A DNA stretch of 64,000 bases, from NCBI GenBank assembly GCA_044224905.1, contig JBGAJN010000001.1:310001-374000 (forward strand), in the 5' to 3' direction. Every line of letters begins with the position of its first letter. Positions within the stretch are counted from its first letter, which is position 1. Shown here in pieces: positions 1 through 9,600 of this stretch. The position numbers were made by a program, and so were the translations under genes. Source of the stretch: JBGAJN01 sp044224905 (lineage in GTDB: Bacteria; Verrucomicrobiota; Verrucomicrobiia; Limisphaerales; JBGAJN01). Below the pieces are notes generated by a model, which did not search any database, was not told the DNA's origin, and was given only the letters and a program-made list of their open reading frames with translations.

Positions 1-687
1 ATGGTCGCTTCCTTCGACGGATCGCAATGGGTGCTCGCCAACGATCCCCAGCCCGGTGCGAGCGGTGGTGGTGGAAGTTTTATCCCCGCGTTTGGCGATG
101 CGCTGCATGAAAAATATCACGTACCCATCGGCGTTGCCGCCACGGGTGTCGGTGCAACCAGCGTTCGCCAATGGCTGCCAAAAGGCGAATCCATTGCGAA
201 TCTACCCACCATCACCAGCCACATCGTCACCGTCGGTGCGAACCGCTGGGAATGTGAAGGCGGGCTCTTCGACAATCTCCTCGCGCGGATTCAACAACTC
301 GGCACGAATGGATTCCGCGCCGTGCTGTGGCATCAAGGCGAGTCCGACGCGAACCAAACACTCAAGGATCGCACGTTGAGCGGAGCGAATTATCGTCGCC
401 ATCTCGAGACGATCATCAAGCAGAGTCAGTCACGCGCGGGATGGAAGTTCCCGTGGTTCGTGGCGCAGGCCAGCTATCACACGCCCGAAGATCCCGGATC
501 CGAGGAGATTCGTGCCGCGCAGAAATCTTTGTGGACCGACCGGATCGCCTTCGAAGGCCCGGACACCGATGCGCTCACCGGCGAACTTCGCGCCGGCGTC
601 CACTTCAACGCCAAAGGCCTCCAGGCGCACGGCAAACTATGGGCTCAGAAAGTCGGCGTGTATCTCGACAAAACTCTGCCCAAGTGA
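1..687 (+). CDS. Sialate O-acetylesterase-like (SASA/SGNH) esterase, 5' end cut by window
   Basis: The visible 228 residues resemble the C-terminal two thirds of SASA-family carbohydrate acetylesterases, which remove O-acetyl groups from sugars outside the cytoplasm. Visible blocks are GVGATSVRQWLP (about residues 48-59), WHQGESDA (about 110-117), a signature of this SGNH subgroup, and GVHFNAKG near the C-terminus, which supplies the likely catalytic His. The block with the nucleophilic Ser and any signal peptide should lie upstream of the window, so the Met at position 1 is unlikely to be the true start. A sulfatase follows 53 bp downstream on the same strand and a secreted beta-helix protein comes next, which suits joint removal of acetyl and sulfate decorations from a polysaccharide. 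The family call is firm; the substrate is not known. Confidence 0.8.
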   Translation: MVASFDGSQWVLANDPQPGASGGGGSFIPAFGDALHEKYHVPIGVAATGVGATSVRQWLPKGESIANLPTITSHIVTVGANRWECEGGLFDNLLARIQQLGTNGFRAVLWHQGESDANQTLKDRTLSGANYRRHLETIIKQSQSRAGWKFPWFVAQASYHTPEDPGSEEIRAAQKSLWTDRIAFEGPDTDALTGELRAGVHFNAKGLQAHGKLWAQKVGVYLDKTLPK

Positions 688-740
688 CTAATGAAACCTT
701 TCCCCGTCCTCCACGTCTGACCCTCGCTGACTCAATTGCT

Positions 741-2282
741 ATGAAAAACACGTTCAAATCCATCGTCGTCTGCGCCCTGATTCTATTCGTCGGAATCGCC
801 GCCACGGTTTCGACCAACGCCGGCATCGCCGGCAAACGACCGAACATCATTTTCATCCTGACGGACGATCAGGGTTACGGCGATATCTCCGCGCACGGCA
901 ACCCAGTGCTCAAGACGCCCACCCTCGACAAGCTGCGCAGTGAAAGCGTGCGATTCACCGATTTTCATGTCAGCCCGACCTGCTCGCCGACACGCAGCGC
1001 GCTGATGACCGGTCGGCACGAATTCAAAAACGGCATCACGCACACCATCCTCGAACGCGAACGCATGACGCTGAAAGCGACCACGCTCGCGCAAGTGCTC
1101 CAGTCCGCCGGCTACACCACGGGCATTTTCGGCAAATGGCACCTTGGCGACGAAGCGGAATATCAGCCCAATCGGCGCGGCTTTGACGAGGTGTTCATCC
1201 ACGGTGGCGGCGGCATCGGTCAGATTTATCCCGGCTCCTGCGGCGACGCCCCGGGCAATAAATATTTCGATCCCGCCATCCTGCACAACGGGAAGTTCGA
1301 GAAGACCAAGGGCTATTGCACCGACATCCTCTACGCGCAGGCGACGAAGTGGATCGACGGTCAACGCAAAGGAAAGAAACCCTTCTACGCTTACATCCCT
1401 TCCAATGCCCCGCACGGCCCTTACATCGCGCGTCCCGAAGACAAGGCGCTCTACGAAGGCAAAGGACTCACGCCCGACACTGAGAGTTTTTTCGGCATGA
1501 TTCACAACATCGACCAGAATGTTGCCAAACTCCTCGCCAAGCTCGACGAGTGGGGCATCGCCAAGAACACGCTCGTCGTTTTCATGAACGACAATGGCGG
1601 CACGGCCGGCACCAAAGTGTTCAACGCCGGCATGCGCGGCCAAAAGGGAACCGCCTACCTCGGAGGCACGCGCGCGAGTTCTTTCTGGCGCTGGCCGGGC
1701 ACGCTCACTCCCGCCGACTGCGGTGTCCTCGCGGCGCACATCGATTACTTCCCCACACTCGCTGAAATCACTGGCGCGAAACTTTCCGCCGAAGCGAAGC
1801 ATCAGATCGAAGGCCGCAGCCTCGTCTCGCTCCTGGAAAATCCCACAGGCACGCTGCCGGATCGGGTTCAGTTCACCCATCAGGGACGCTGGCCGAAGTT
1901 TGCAGATCCGAACACGGCGAAGTTCAAGATGTGCAGCGTTCGCAACACGCGCTGGCATCTCGTTTCCGCCAATGGCGCCGCCGAACCCAAGTGGGAACTT
2001 TTCGACTTGAAGAACGACTACGGCGAACAGACCGACGTCGCTGCGCAGCATCCCGACGTGGTGAAGGAACTCGCCGCCGCTTACGACAAGTTCTGGTCCG
2101 AAGCGCTTCCGCTGATGGTGAACGAGAAAGCCGTCGGCCCCGCGATCAATCCGTTTCAGGAGATTTACTACCAGCAGTTCGGCGGCAGCCCGACGCCGGG
2201 AGACCTCCAGAAGATGGACCCGAACCGGAAGTTTGGTGAAGAGGGCGCGCCAAAAGGTGGTAAGAGAAAGAAGAAGGCCTGA
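741..2282 (+). CDS. Secreted formylglycine-dependent sulfatase (type I, arylsulfatase family)
   Basis: This 513-residue enzyme hydrolyses sulfate esters, probably on polysaccharides. Residues 1-28 form a signal peptide. The metal-site motif TDDQGYGD starts at residue 41. The motif CSPTR at 81-85 is the canonical C-x-P-x-R site whose Cys81 is converted to formylglycine by a sulfatase-maturing enzyme; none is encoded in this window. GKWHLG (131-136) is the conserved Lys/His block, and a later FMNDNGG supplies further metal ligands. The C-terminus is Lys-rich (KRKKKA). The reading frame stays open far upstream, but that part overlaps the esterase gene; the ATG at 741 is chosen because it directly precedes the signal peptide. 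Family certain; true substrate unknown. Confidence 0.93.
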   Translation: MKNTFKSIVVCALILFVGIAATVSTNAGIAGKRPNIIFILTDDQGYGDISAHGNPVLKTPTLDKLRSESVRFTDFHVSPTCSPTRSALMTGRHEFKNGITHTILERERMTLKATTLAQVLQSAGYTTGIFGKWHLGDEAEYQPNRRGFDEVFIHGGGGIGQIYPGSCGDAPGNKYFDPAILHNGKFEKTKGYCTDILYAQATKWIDGQRKGKKPFYAYIPSNAPHGPYIARPEDKALYEGKGLTPDTESFFGMIHNIDQNVAKLLAKLDEWGIAKNTLVVFMNDNGGTAGTKVFNAGMRGQKGTAYLGGTRASSFWRWPGTLTPADCGVLAAHIDYFPTLAEITGAKLSAEAKHQIEGRSLVSLLENPTGTLPDRVQFTHQGRWPKFADPNTAKFKMCSVRNTRWHLVSANGAAEPKWELFDLKNDYGEQTDVAAQHPDVVKELAAAYDKFWSEALPLMVNEKAVGPAINPFQEIYYQQFGGSPTPGDLQKMDPNRKFGEEGAPKGGKRKKKA

Positions 2283-2346
2283 GCTGTCAGCTCGCGTCGA
2301 ATCGTTGCGCTGCGGAAACTTGATTCGCTAAGTTTCCAGCGCAACT

Positions 2347-5073
2347 ATGCGCGCTGTGAAAATTGGCTTCCTCGGGTTCATCGTCGTTTCAACGCTGCTG
2401 CTGGCCACAACGACCACGCAGGCACTGACACTTTACGTTTCTCCCACGGGGAGCGACGCAGCTTCAGGCAAGTCTCCCACTGCGACCAGCGCCGATGGCC
2501 CGCTCGCCTCGCTCACCGGCGCGCGCGACGCCATTCGCAAACTCAAATCCACTGGCCCGTTGAAGGAGCCGGTGAAAGTTATCGTCGCGAACGGCACCTA
2601 TCGGTTCACCGAAGCCTTCGTGCTCGAACCCACTGACGGCGGCACGAAGGAATTCCCCATCACCTACGAAGCGGCCACCGGTGCGAAGCCGATCTTCTCC
2701 GGCGGTAAAGCCATCGCTGGTTGGCAACGCGGCGCGGATGGCGTGTGGACGGCACAGTTACCCGAGGTCGCGGCCGGGAAATGGTATTTCGAACAGCTTT
2801 GGGTCAACGGCGAACGCGCCACGCGCGCCCGCACGCCGAACAAGTTCTTCCACTACATGCTCGATGTGGAAGAGGAATCTCTCGACTCCGCCAAAGGCTC
2901 CCGCGCCAAACGCGCGAAGCAAACCATCATGGTGCGTCCGGCTGACATCGCACCGTTGAACAACATCAGCATGGCGGAGCTCGCGGACGTGAACCTCTTC
3001 GCCTTTCACAAATGGGACAACACGCGCCGCTTCCTCACCGGTGTCGACGTGAAGGCCGGCAAGCTCATCATCAACGGTGGAGAAATGAAGCCGCACAATC
3101 CCCTTACGTTGAACACCGCCTACGTGCTGGAGAATTTCCGCGCCGCGCTCGACGAACCCGGCGAATGGTTCCTCGCGCGCAACGGCACGCTTTCCTACCT
3201 CCCCCGCCCCGGTGAAGACATGACCAAGGCGGAAGTCGTCGCGCCCGTCGCAGAAAAATTCATCGTGTTCCAAGGCGATCCGGCGAACGGCAAGTTCATC
3301 GAGCACGTCCGCTTCACGGGCCTTGCCTTCCAGCACTCGCAATGGCTCACGCCGCCCAGCGGATTCGACCCCGCACAAGCCGCGGCGCAGATCGAGGCCG
3401 CCGTGCTCGCCGATGGCGCGCGCGAGGTAACCTTCGAGAATTGTGAGATCGCGCACACCGGCATCTACGGCATCTGGTTCCGCAAGGGCTGTCGCAATAA
3501 CACGGTTCGCCATTGTCACATCCACGACTTCGGCGCGGGCGGCGTGCGCATCGGCGAAGCGGGCATGACGGCGAAAGAAAATGAACGCACCGGGTTCACG
3601 ACCGTGGGCAACAACATCATCCGCCACGGCGGCTACGTTTTTCCCTGCGCCGTCGGCGTGTGGATCGGCCAGAGCAGCGACAATCAAATCACGCACAACG
3701 AAATCGCCGATCTGTTTTACTCCGGCGTTTCCGTGGGCTGGCGCTGGGGTTACGCCGCGGCCGATGCGTCGAGGAATCACATCGATTTCAATCACATCCA
3801 TCACCTTGGCAAAGGCTGGCTCAGCGACATGGGCGGCATTTACACGCTCGGTCCGTCGCCCGGCACCACGCTGAGCGGCAATGTCATTCACGACGTTTAC
3901 GCCTGGAGCTACGGCGGCTGGGGTCTCTACAACGACGAAGGCAGCACCGGCATCGTGCTGGAAAACAACCTCGTCTATAACACCAAGTCCGGCGGCTACC
4001 ATCAGCACTACGGCAAGGAAAACGTCATCCGGAACAACATCCTCGTCATGAGCCGCGAGGCGCAGCTCCAGCGCACGCGCGTCGAACCGCACCTCTCGTT
4101 CACCTTCGAGCGAAACCTCGTTTACTGGAATGGCGGCTGGCTCTTCCACGGCAAGTGGAGCGACACCAATGTCGCGCTCAACCACAATCTGTATTGGGAC
4201 GCCAGCGGCAAAGCGATCGACTTCGAGGGAAAGGATTTCGCGAAATGGCAGGCGCTCGGCAAGGACGCCGGCTCGCTCGTCGCCGATCCGCTGTTCGTCG
4301 CGCCGGAGAAGAACGACTTCCGCCTGCGCCCCGGTTCACCCGCGGCGAAGATCGGTTTCCAGCCGTTTGATTTCACCAAGGCCGGCGTTTACGGCGATGC
4401 CGCTTGGGTGAAGCTCGCGAGCAGCGTCACGTATCCGCCGCTGGAGTTGCCGCCCACTCCGCTGACCGCACCGGCGATGGCGTTCAAGGATGGCTTCGAA
4501 GGCACGTCCGTCGGCGCGCCGCCGCATCGCGGCACGGTGAGCAATGACAAGAAACGCGCCACGCTTGCGGTGACCGACGAAACCGCCGCCGCTGGAAAAC
4601 GAAGTCTGAAATTCACCGACGGCCCGGACTTCACGCAACGTTTCATGCCGCACCTTTACTGGCGGCCGAATCACACGAACGGCACGAGCCGCTTCGCGTT
4701 CAATGTGCGCGTCGAGCCCGGCGCCATCGTGAATCACGATTGGCGCGAGTGGCCGGGCGGCGCCGCGAAATATCTCACCGGCCCGAGCATCCATATCGAG
4801 AAGGGCAAGCTCCGTGCCGGTGGACGTGAGTTGTTGGCGATTCCGCAGGGTGAATGGGTGCGCCTCGAGATCGAATCCCCGCTCGGAGCCGGGGCCGCGC
4901 GCGGATGGTCGCTCGTGGTCACGTTGCCCGGCCAGCCCGCCCGACGCTTCGACGGACTCAAACCGGCGAGCGCGAACTGGCAACACCTCGACTGGCTCGG
5001 CTTCTCCAGCGACGCGAACGTGAAGACGGTCTGGTATCTCGATGAACTCGAACTCACGAACGCCCCGCGATAA
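2347..5073 (+). CDS. Secreted right-handed parallel beta-helix protein (pectate-lyase-like fold)
   Basis: A 908-residue protein with a signal peptide (about 1-26, cleavage near TQA-LTLYV). The start LYVSPTGSDAASG followed by DGPLASLTGARDAI is typical of secreted beta-helix carbohydrate-active proteins. Residues of about 330-620 are rich in short Asn/Gly/His turns such as NNTVRHCHIHDFG and NQITHNEIADLFYSG, the signature of stacked beta-helix coils. The last 200 residues form a separate domain without helix repeats, possibly a carbohydrate-binding sandwich. Proteins of this type include polysaccharide lyases and glycosidases; no catalytic residues can be assigned by eye. It lies 64 bp after the sulfatase on the same strand, so a role in the same glycan pathway is inferred. 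Confidence 0.82.
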   Translation: MRAVKIGFLGFIVVSTLLLATTTTQALTLYVSPTGSDAASGKSPTATSADGPLASLTGARDAIRKLKSTGPLKEPVKVIVANGTYRFTEAFVLEPTDGGTKEFPITYEAATGAKPIFSGGKAIAGWQRGADGVWTAQLPEVAAGKWYFEQLWVNGERATRARTPNKFFHYMLDVEEESLDSAKGSRAKRAKQTIMVRPADIAPLNNISMAELADVNLFAFHKWDNTRRFLTGVDVKAGKLIINGGEMKPHNPLTLNTAYVLENFRAALDEPGEWFLARNGTLSYLPRPGEDMTKAEVVAPVAEKFIVFQGDPANGKFIEHVRFTGLAFQHSQWLTPPSGFDPAQAAAQIEAAVLADGAREVTFENCEIAHTGIYGIWFRKGCRNNTVRHCHIHDFGAGGVRIGEAGMTAKENERTGFTTVGNNIIRHGGYVFPCAVGVWIGQSSDNQITHNEIADLFYSGVSVGWRWGYAAADASRNHIDFNHIHHLGKGWLSDMGGIYTLGPSPGTTLSGNVIHDVYAWSYGGWGLYNDEGSTGIVLENNLVYNTKSGGYHQHYGKENVIRNNILVMSREAQLQRTRVEPHLSFTFERNLVYWNGGWLFHGKWSDTNVALNHNLYWDASGKAIDFEGKDFAKWQALGKDAGSLVADPLFVAPEKNDFRLRPGSPAAKIGFQPFDFTKAGVYGDAAWVKLASSVTYPPLELPPTPLTAPAMAFKDGFEGTSVGAPPHRGTVSNDKKRATLAVTDETAAAGKRSLKFTDGPDFTQRFMPHLYWRPNHTNGTSRFAFNVRVEPGAIVNHDWREWPGGAAKYLTGPSIHIEKGKLRAGGRELLAIPQGEWVRLEIESPLGAGAARGWSLVVTLPGQPARRFDGLKPASANWQHLDWLGFSSDANVKTVWYLDELELTNAPR

Positions 5074-5079
5074 GCAAAA

Positions 5080-5103
5080 CCGCCGACCGTTTCCGGTCGG
5101 CGG
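5080..5103. terminator. Bidirectional hairpin terminator between convergent genes
   Basis: A perfect 10-bp GC-rich stem (5080-5089 with 5094-5103) closes a 4-nt loop. Four A residues precede it on the plus strand, giving a U-run for transcripts from the minus strand; the plus side has only a weak T tract. It sits between the stop codons of the beta-helix gene and the DUF1501 gene. Confidence 0.75.
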
Positions 5104-5127
5104 CTTCGTGAGTTCGGGGCGCAACGC

Positions 5128-6597
5128 TTACGCGAAGAGTTTCGTGACGGCCTTGGCCTTCACGAGTTCGCGCGGTTGCTTGAGGTGGTTGTAAACGATG
5201 GTTTCCGGATCGATGCCGAAGGCGTGGTAGATCGTCGCGAGCAGTTCGGTCGGATGCACGGGGTCGCTCTTCGGGCTGGAGCCGGTCTGGTCGGATTCAC
5301 CGTGGACGTAGCCGCGCTTGATGCCGGCGCCGGCGATCATCGAGGTGTAGCAATACGGCCAGTGATCGCGTCCGTCGGCGCTGTTGTTGTTGCCGGAGGT
5401 GCTGAGGCCCTTCTCGGGGCTGCGGCCGAATTCCCCGAGCGCGACGACGAGCGTCTCGCTGAGCAGTCCGCGTTGATCGAGATCTTCGAAGAGCGCGCTC
5501 AAGCCCTGGTCGAGCATCGGGCCGGACTTGGTCTTCATGCGGTCGGTCAGGCCGACGTGGTGGTCCCAGGAGTGATTGTCGGAGTTCGCAACCTTCGGCC
5601 AGATGACTTCCACGACGCGCGTGCCGGCTTCGACGAGGCGGCGGGCGAGGAGGCAGCTTTGACCAAAGGTATTGCGCCCATAACGGTCGCGGAGCTTGTC
5701 GGATTCGGCGGAGAGGTTGAACGCGTCACGCGCGCGGCCGGAGATGATGAGGTCGAGGGCGCGTTGATAGTAGCCATCGAGGTTGTATTGCGCGGTGGCC
5801 TTCTCGATGTCGGGCATGGTTTGCTCGATGGCATCGCGCAAGCGGGCGCGGCGTTCGAGGCGCATGGCGAAGACTTCGGGCGGGAGTTTCAAATCCTCGA
5901 CCTTGATCTTCTCCATTTTGTTCATGTCGAGATCGTCGCCATCGGGGAACAGCGTGTAGGGATCGTAAGCCTTGCCGAGGAAGCCGGCGCTGCCGCCCTT
6001 GCCGACGACGTTCGATTCCTGCAACGGCCGCGGGAGCATGACGAACGGGAGCATCGGCTCCGCGAGTGGCTTCAAGCGGATGATGTTCGAACCGAAGTTT
6101 GGGTAATCCTTCGCATTCGGCGGTTCGAGCTGGCCGGACGGGCTGACCTTGTCGGTCGTGTAGCCGGTCATGATCTGGTAGATCGCGGCGGTGTGATTGA
6201 ACAAGCCGTTGGGCGTGTAGCTCATCGACCGGATCATGGTGAACTTGTCGTTCACTTTCGCGAGCTGCGGAATGATCTCGGTAAATTTCGTGCCGGGAAT
6301 CTTCGTGGAGATCGGCTTGAAGACGCTGGCGAACTTGTCGGTCAGGCCTTCCTTCGGGTCCCACAAGTCGAGGTGCGACGGGCCGCCTTGCAGGTAAACC
6401 ATGATGACGTGCTTGGCCTTGCCCCAACCGGGACCGCCGGCGTTGGCGGATTCGGCGCCCATGGCGTTGAGCTTGAGCATGGAGCCGAGCGAGAGGCCGA
6501 GGATGCTGGAGCCGCCGATGCGGAGCAGGTCGCGTCGGGTCATCTTCGCGTGCGTGTCGCAGAGGTCGGTATTATAGCCGCCGGGAATGCTGATCAT
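5128..6597 (-). CDS. DUF1501 family protein, Tat-exported
   Basis: A 489-residue member of the DUF1501 family, which is related to the alkaline-phosphatase/sulfatase fold and expanded in planctomycetes and verrucomicrobia; its biochemical role is not established. The twin-arginine signal TRRDLLRIGG starts about residue 20, followed by a hydrophobic stretch, so export through Tat is expected. Family landmarks are VYLQGGPSHLDLWDPK (about 68), CLLARRLVEAGTRVVEV, SWDHH, LGEFGRSP and GRDHWPYCYT near the C-terminus. It lies 73 bp downstream of the large cytochrome gene on the same strand, the usual pairing of this family with DUF1549/DUF1553 proteins, so the two probably work as a unit in the periplasm. 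The ATG at 6597 is the first in frame. Confidence 0.9.
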   Translation of the reverse strand: MISIPGGYNTDLCDTHAKMTRRDLLRIGGSSILGLSLGSMLKLNAMGAESANAGGPGWGKAKHVIMVYLQGGPSHLDLWDPKEGLTDKFASVFKPISTKIPGTKFTEIIPQLAKVNDKFTMIRSMSYTPNGLFNHTAAIYQIMTGYTTDKVSPSGQLEPPNAKDYPNFGSNIIRLKPLAEPMLPFVMLPRPLQESNVVGKGGSAGFLGKAYDPYTLFPDGDDLDMNKMEKIKVEDLKLPPEVFAMRLERRARLRDAIEQTMPDIEKATAQYNLDGYYQRALDLIISGRARDAFNLSAESDKLRDRYGRNTFGQSCLLARRLVEAGTRVVEVIWPKVANSDNHSWDHHVGLTDRMKTKSGPMLDQGLSALFEDLDQRGLLSETLVVALGEFGRSPEKGLSTSGNNNSADGRDHWPYCYTSMIAGAGIKRGYVHGESDQTGSSPKSDPVHPTELLATIYHAFGIDPETIVYNHLKQPRELVKAKAVTKLFA

Positions 6598-6670
6598 ACG
6601 TTGCCTTATGTGGTGTGGTTAGTGGACGGTCAATCTATCAAATGTTTCAAAGTTTGTCGCGGTGGTTCTG

Positions 6671-9600
6671 TTAACGGTTGAACAGGAACGCCGGATTGTT
6701 CACCAGCGCCCACGCCAGATCTTGCACGCCGGTCAGGCGCTTGTTGGCAGTTTGCTTCGCGCTCGCTTCGGCGTCGGCGCGCAACTGCACGAGCTTCGGA
6801 TCAATCGGCACCGGCAGTTCCGCTTTCGTCGCGGCCGCGCGAAGTTCGAGCAACTTCGGATCAATCGGCAGCGGCTGCTTGCTCTTGTAGAGCGCCTGCT
6901 GCTTCTTCATCAAGCCGACGTCCGCGGCGCGGAACCAATCGACCAATTCCTTCTTCTGCGCCTCAGTGCGCTCGGCGGCGGGCACCTTCACGATATTCAA
7001 CGCCTTCTCCGGCAACCCGAGTTCGAGCGGCTTCTTCGACGTGGTCACCCACAGGCGGAACCGGCCGAGTTGGAAGGACTCACGGAACTTGTGCTGCATT
7101 GTGAACGTCAGCGTCGCGCCGTCCTCGTCACCGATGGGCTTGGCGAGGGAGAAGCGCGCGTAACGCGGTTCGCCGAAGGCTTTGCCGGCAATCGCCCAAC
7201 CTTTGCGATTGGCGTCACCGGCGGCGATCGCGGTCTTCACGTCGAAGTTCGCCTGCGAGAAATCCGCCGCGGCGTCCTTGAAGCGGACTGCAGTCGCCGG
7301 ATTGGCTCGCTTGCGCTTCTTCCCGGCGGCCTGTTCGCCCAAGTTGAGCTGGAATTGCGTGAGCACAAAGTTTCCGTTCGCGCGACCGGGCCCGAAGTTC
7401 GGCAGACTCTCATCAGGCAACGCCTCGAGCATCACACCCGTGATGTTCGCGAGCTTCGTTTCGGCCACGACGGTGTAATCGGATAGGCCCAGCGGCCCCG
7501 ACGCGAGCACGGAGCCGTCCTTTTGCACGGTCAACTTCACGCCGCCCGAGGCCTTGACGTCCTTAATTTCCAACGGCACCCAAGCGGTGGCGAAGCGATT
7601 GGAGTCGAGGGATTTTTCCCACGCGGCGAGCTGCTGCGGCAGCGACTTTTCATACGCGGCGAGGCCGGCCGTATTGTTGGTGACGGATTGCAAACGTTTC
7701 AATTCGGCGGCGGCGACAGCAGGCGCGATTTCTTTTTCCCGCGCAGCCACCGCGGACTTCGTCTGCTTGATTGCGACATCCCGCTCGGCCTGCAGCTTCG
7801 CGTAGATCGGTGCCCAAGCCTTTTCAGCGGCATCGCGCTCGGCGACCAGCTTCGCATTCTCGGCGTCGATGTCCTTCCACGTCGCGAGCGTGGAATCGAT
7901 TTCTTTCGCGCTGGCGTGACGGTTCAAGACACGGAGGAAAACGGCGTCAACGATCTGACGGTCGTCCTTAGTGCCCGCGGCGAGTTTAGCGAGTTCGTTC
8001 TTCGGATCATTGATCGCGTCGGACACGGCAGGACCGCTGAGCAACGCCATGATCGAACCGAGGCGGAGGTCACTGCTGCGTTCGCATTCGCACGCGCTCT
8101 CGCGGGCGGGACGACCGAGGTTCGCGAGGAAGCCGGACGGAACGTCGATCGCCGAGTCAGGCAACTGCGCGGCGCGCGTGCCGGGCTTCACACCGGGGAA
8201 ATTCGGAATGGAACCGGTGACGCGCAACACGGCGTCGAAGAGAACTTCCGCCGGCAGACGGCGCGCGATGGCGTGCGAGTAATTGATTTTGTCGTCGGCA
8301 TTCCACTCGTGCGTCGCGAGCGAAAGCTGGTAGGTGCGCGACTTGCAGATCAGCTTGATCAACTGCTGCACGTTGAAGCCGCTGGTGATGAATTCGTGCG
8401 TGAGGTAGTTGAGCAATTCGGGATTCGTCGCGGGATTGCCGGCGCGAATGTCGTCGAGCGGTTCGATGATGCCCGTGCCGAGGAGGTAACCCCAGATGCG
8501 GTTCACGTAGCTCATCGCGAAGTAGCGATTGTCGGATGACGTCATCCACTCGGCGAGTTGCTCGCGGCGCGTCGGCTTCTCTTTCTTCAACTCGAACTTC
8601 GCCGGGAACGGAAACTCTGGCGGCGTCACCTTGCCGGTGCGGTCGTGCTTCATTTCGCCGGTCTTCGCGTCCGCGGTGATTTCGTAGAGCGGCTTCGCGC
8701 CTTCGACGGCGGTGCCGCCAATGGTCGAGGCGCCGGAAGCGGGATCCTTCTTCAACTCAATCTGCGCGAAGAACGCCGCCGTTTGATAATACTGGTCCTG
8801 CGTCCAGCGCTCGAACGGATGGTCGTGGCACTTGTTGCAGTTGAAACGCGTGGCAAGGAACAGGTGCGTCGTATTCTCCATCGTCTCCGCCGGCGTGCGC
8901 AGCACTTTGAAATACGAGGCCGCCGGGTTCTCTTTGTTCGAACCGGACGCCGTGAGAATTTTCTTCACGAACTGGTCGTAGGGCGTGTTGGCCGCCACTT
9001 CCTGACGAATCCAATCCCGGAACAGCTTGGCGCCTTCCGGTCCGAGAAACTTGCGGTTCACTTGCAACAGATCAGCCCACTTGTTGGCCCAGTGATCCAC
9101 GTAGTCAGCACTGCCCACCAACTTGTCGATCAACGCTTCCCGCTTCGCACGGGCGTCACCTTTGTCGGCGAGGAAATTGTCCACCTCCGTCGGTGTGGGC
9201 GGAAGGCCCGTCAAATCGAGGTAAACGCGGCGGACGAAATCTTCGTCCTTCGCGAGATCGGACGGAAGGATCTTCATCCGCTTCCACTTCGCGGCAACCA
9301 ACTCGTCGATCTTGTTGTTTGCGGGCTGTTCCTTCCAAACGAAACCTTTGCGGTCGCCCATGACAGTGACGGTCGTCGCCGCGTAGGCGCCTTCGTAACG
9401 CGCGAGAATCGGCGCTTCACCGCGGCGGAGAACTTGCACGACGCCGTTGCCGTCGGTGCTCGCCACGTCGCCGTTGCCGCTCTCCACAAACGCTTCGGCG
9501 CTCACGTCACGCGTGCGGCCATCGGCGTAGGTCGCTACGACGCGCACTTGTTGCATCGAGTCAGTGCTCTGCACGACGGGGTCTTTCGGGACGAGTTCGA

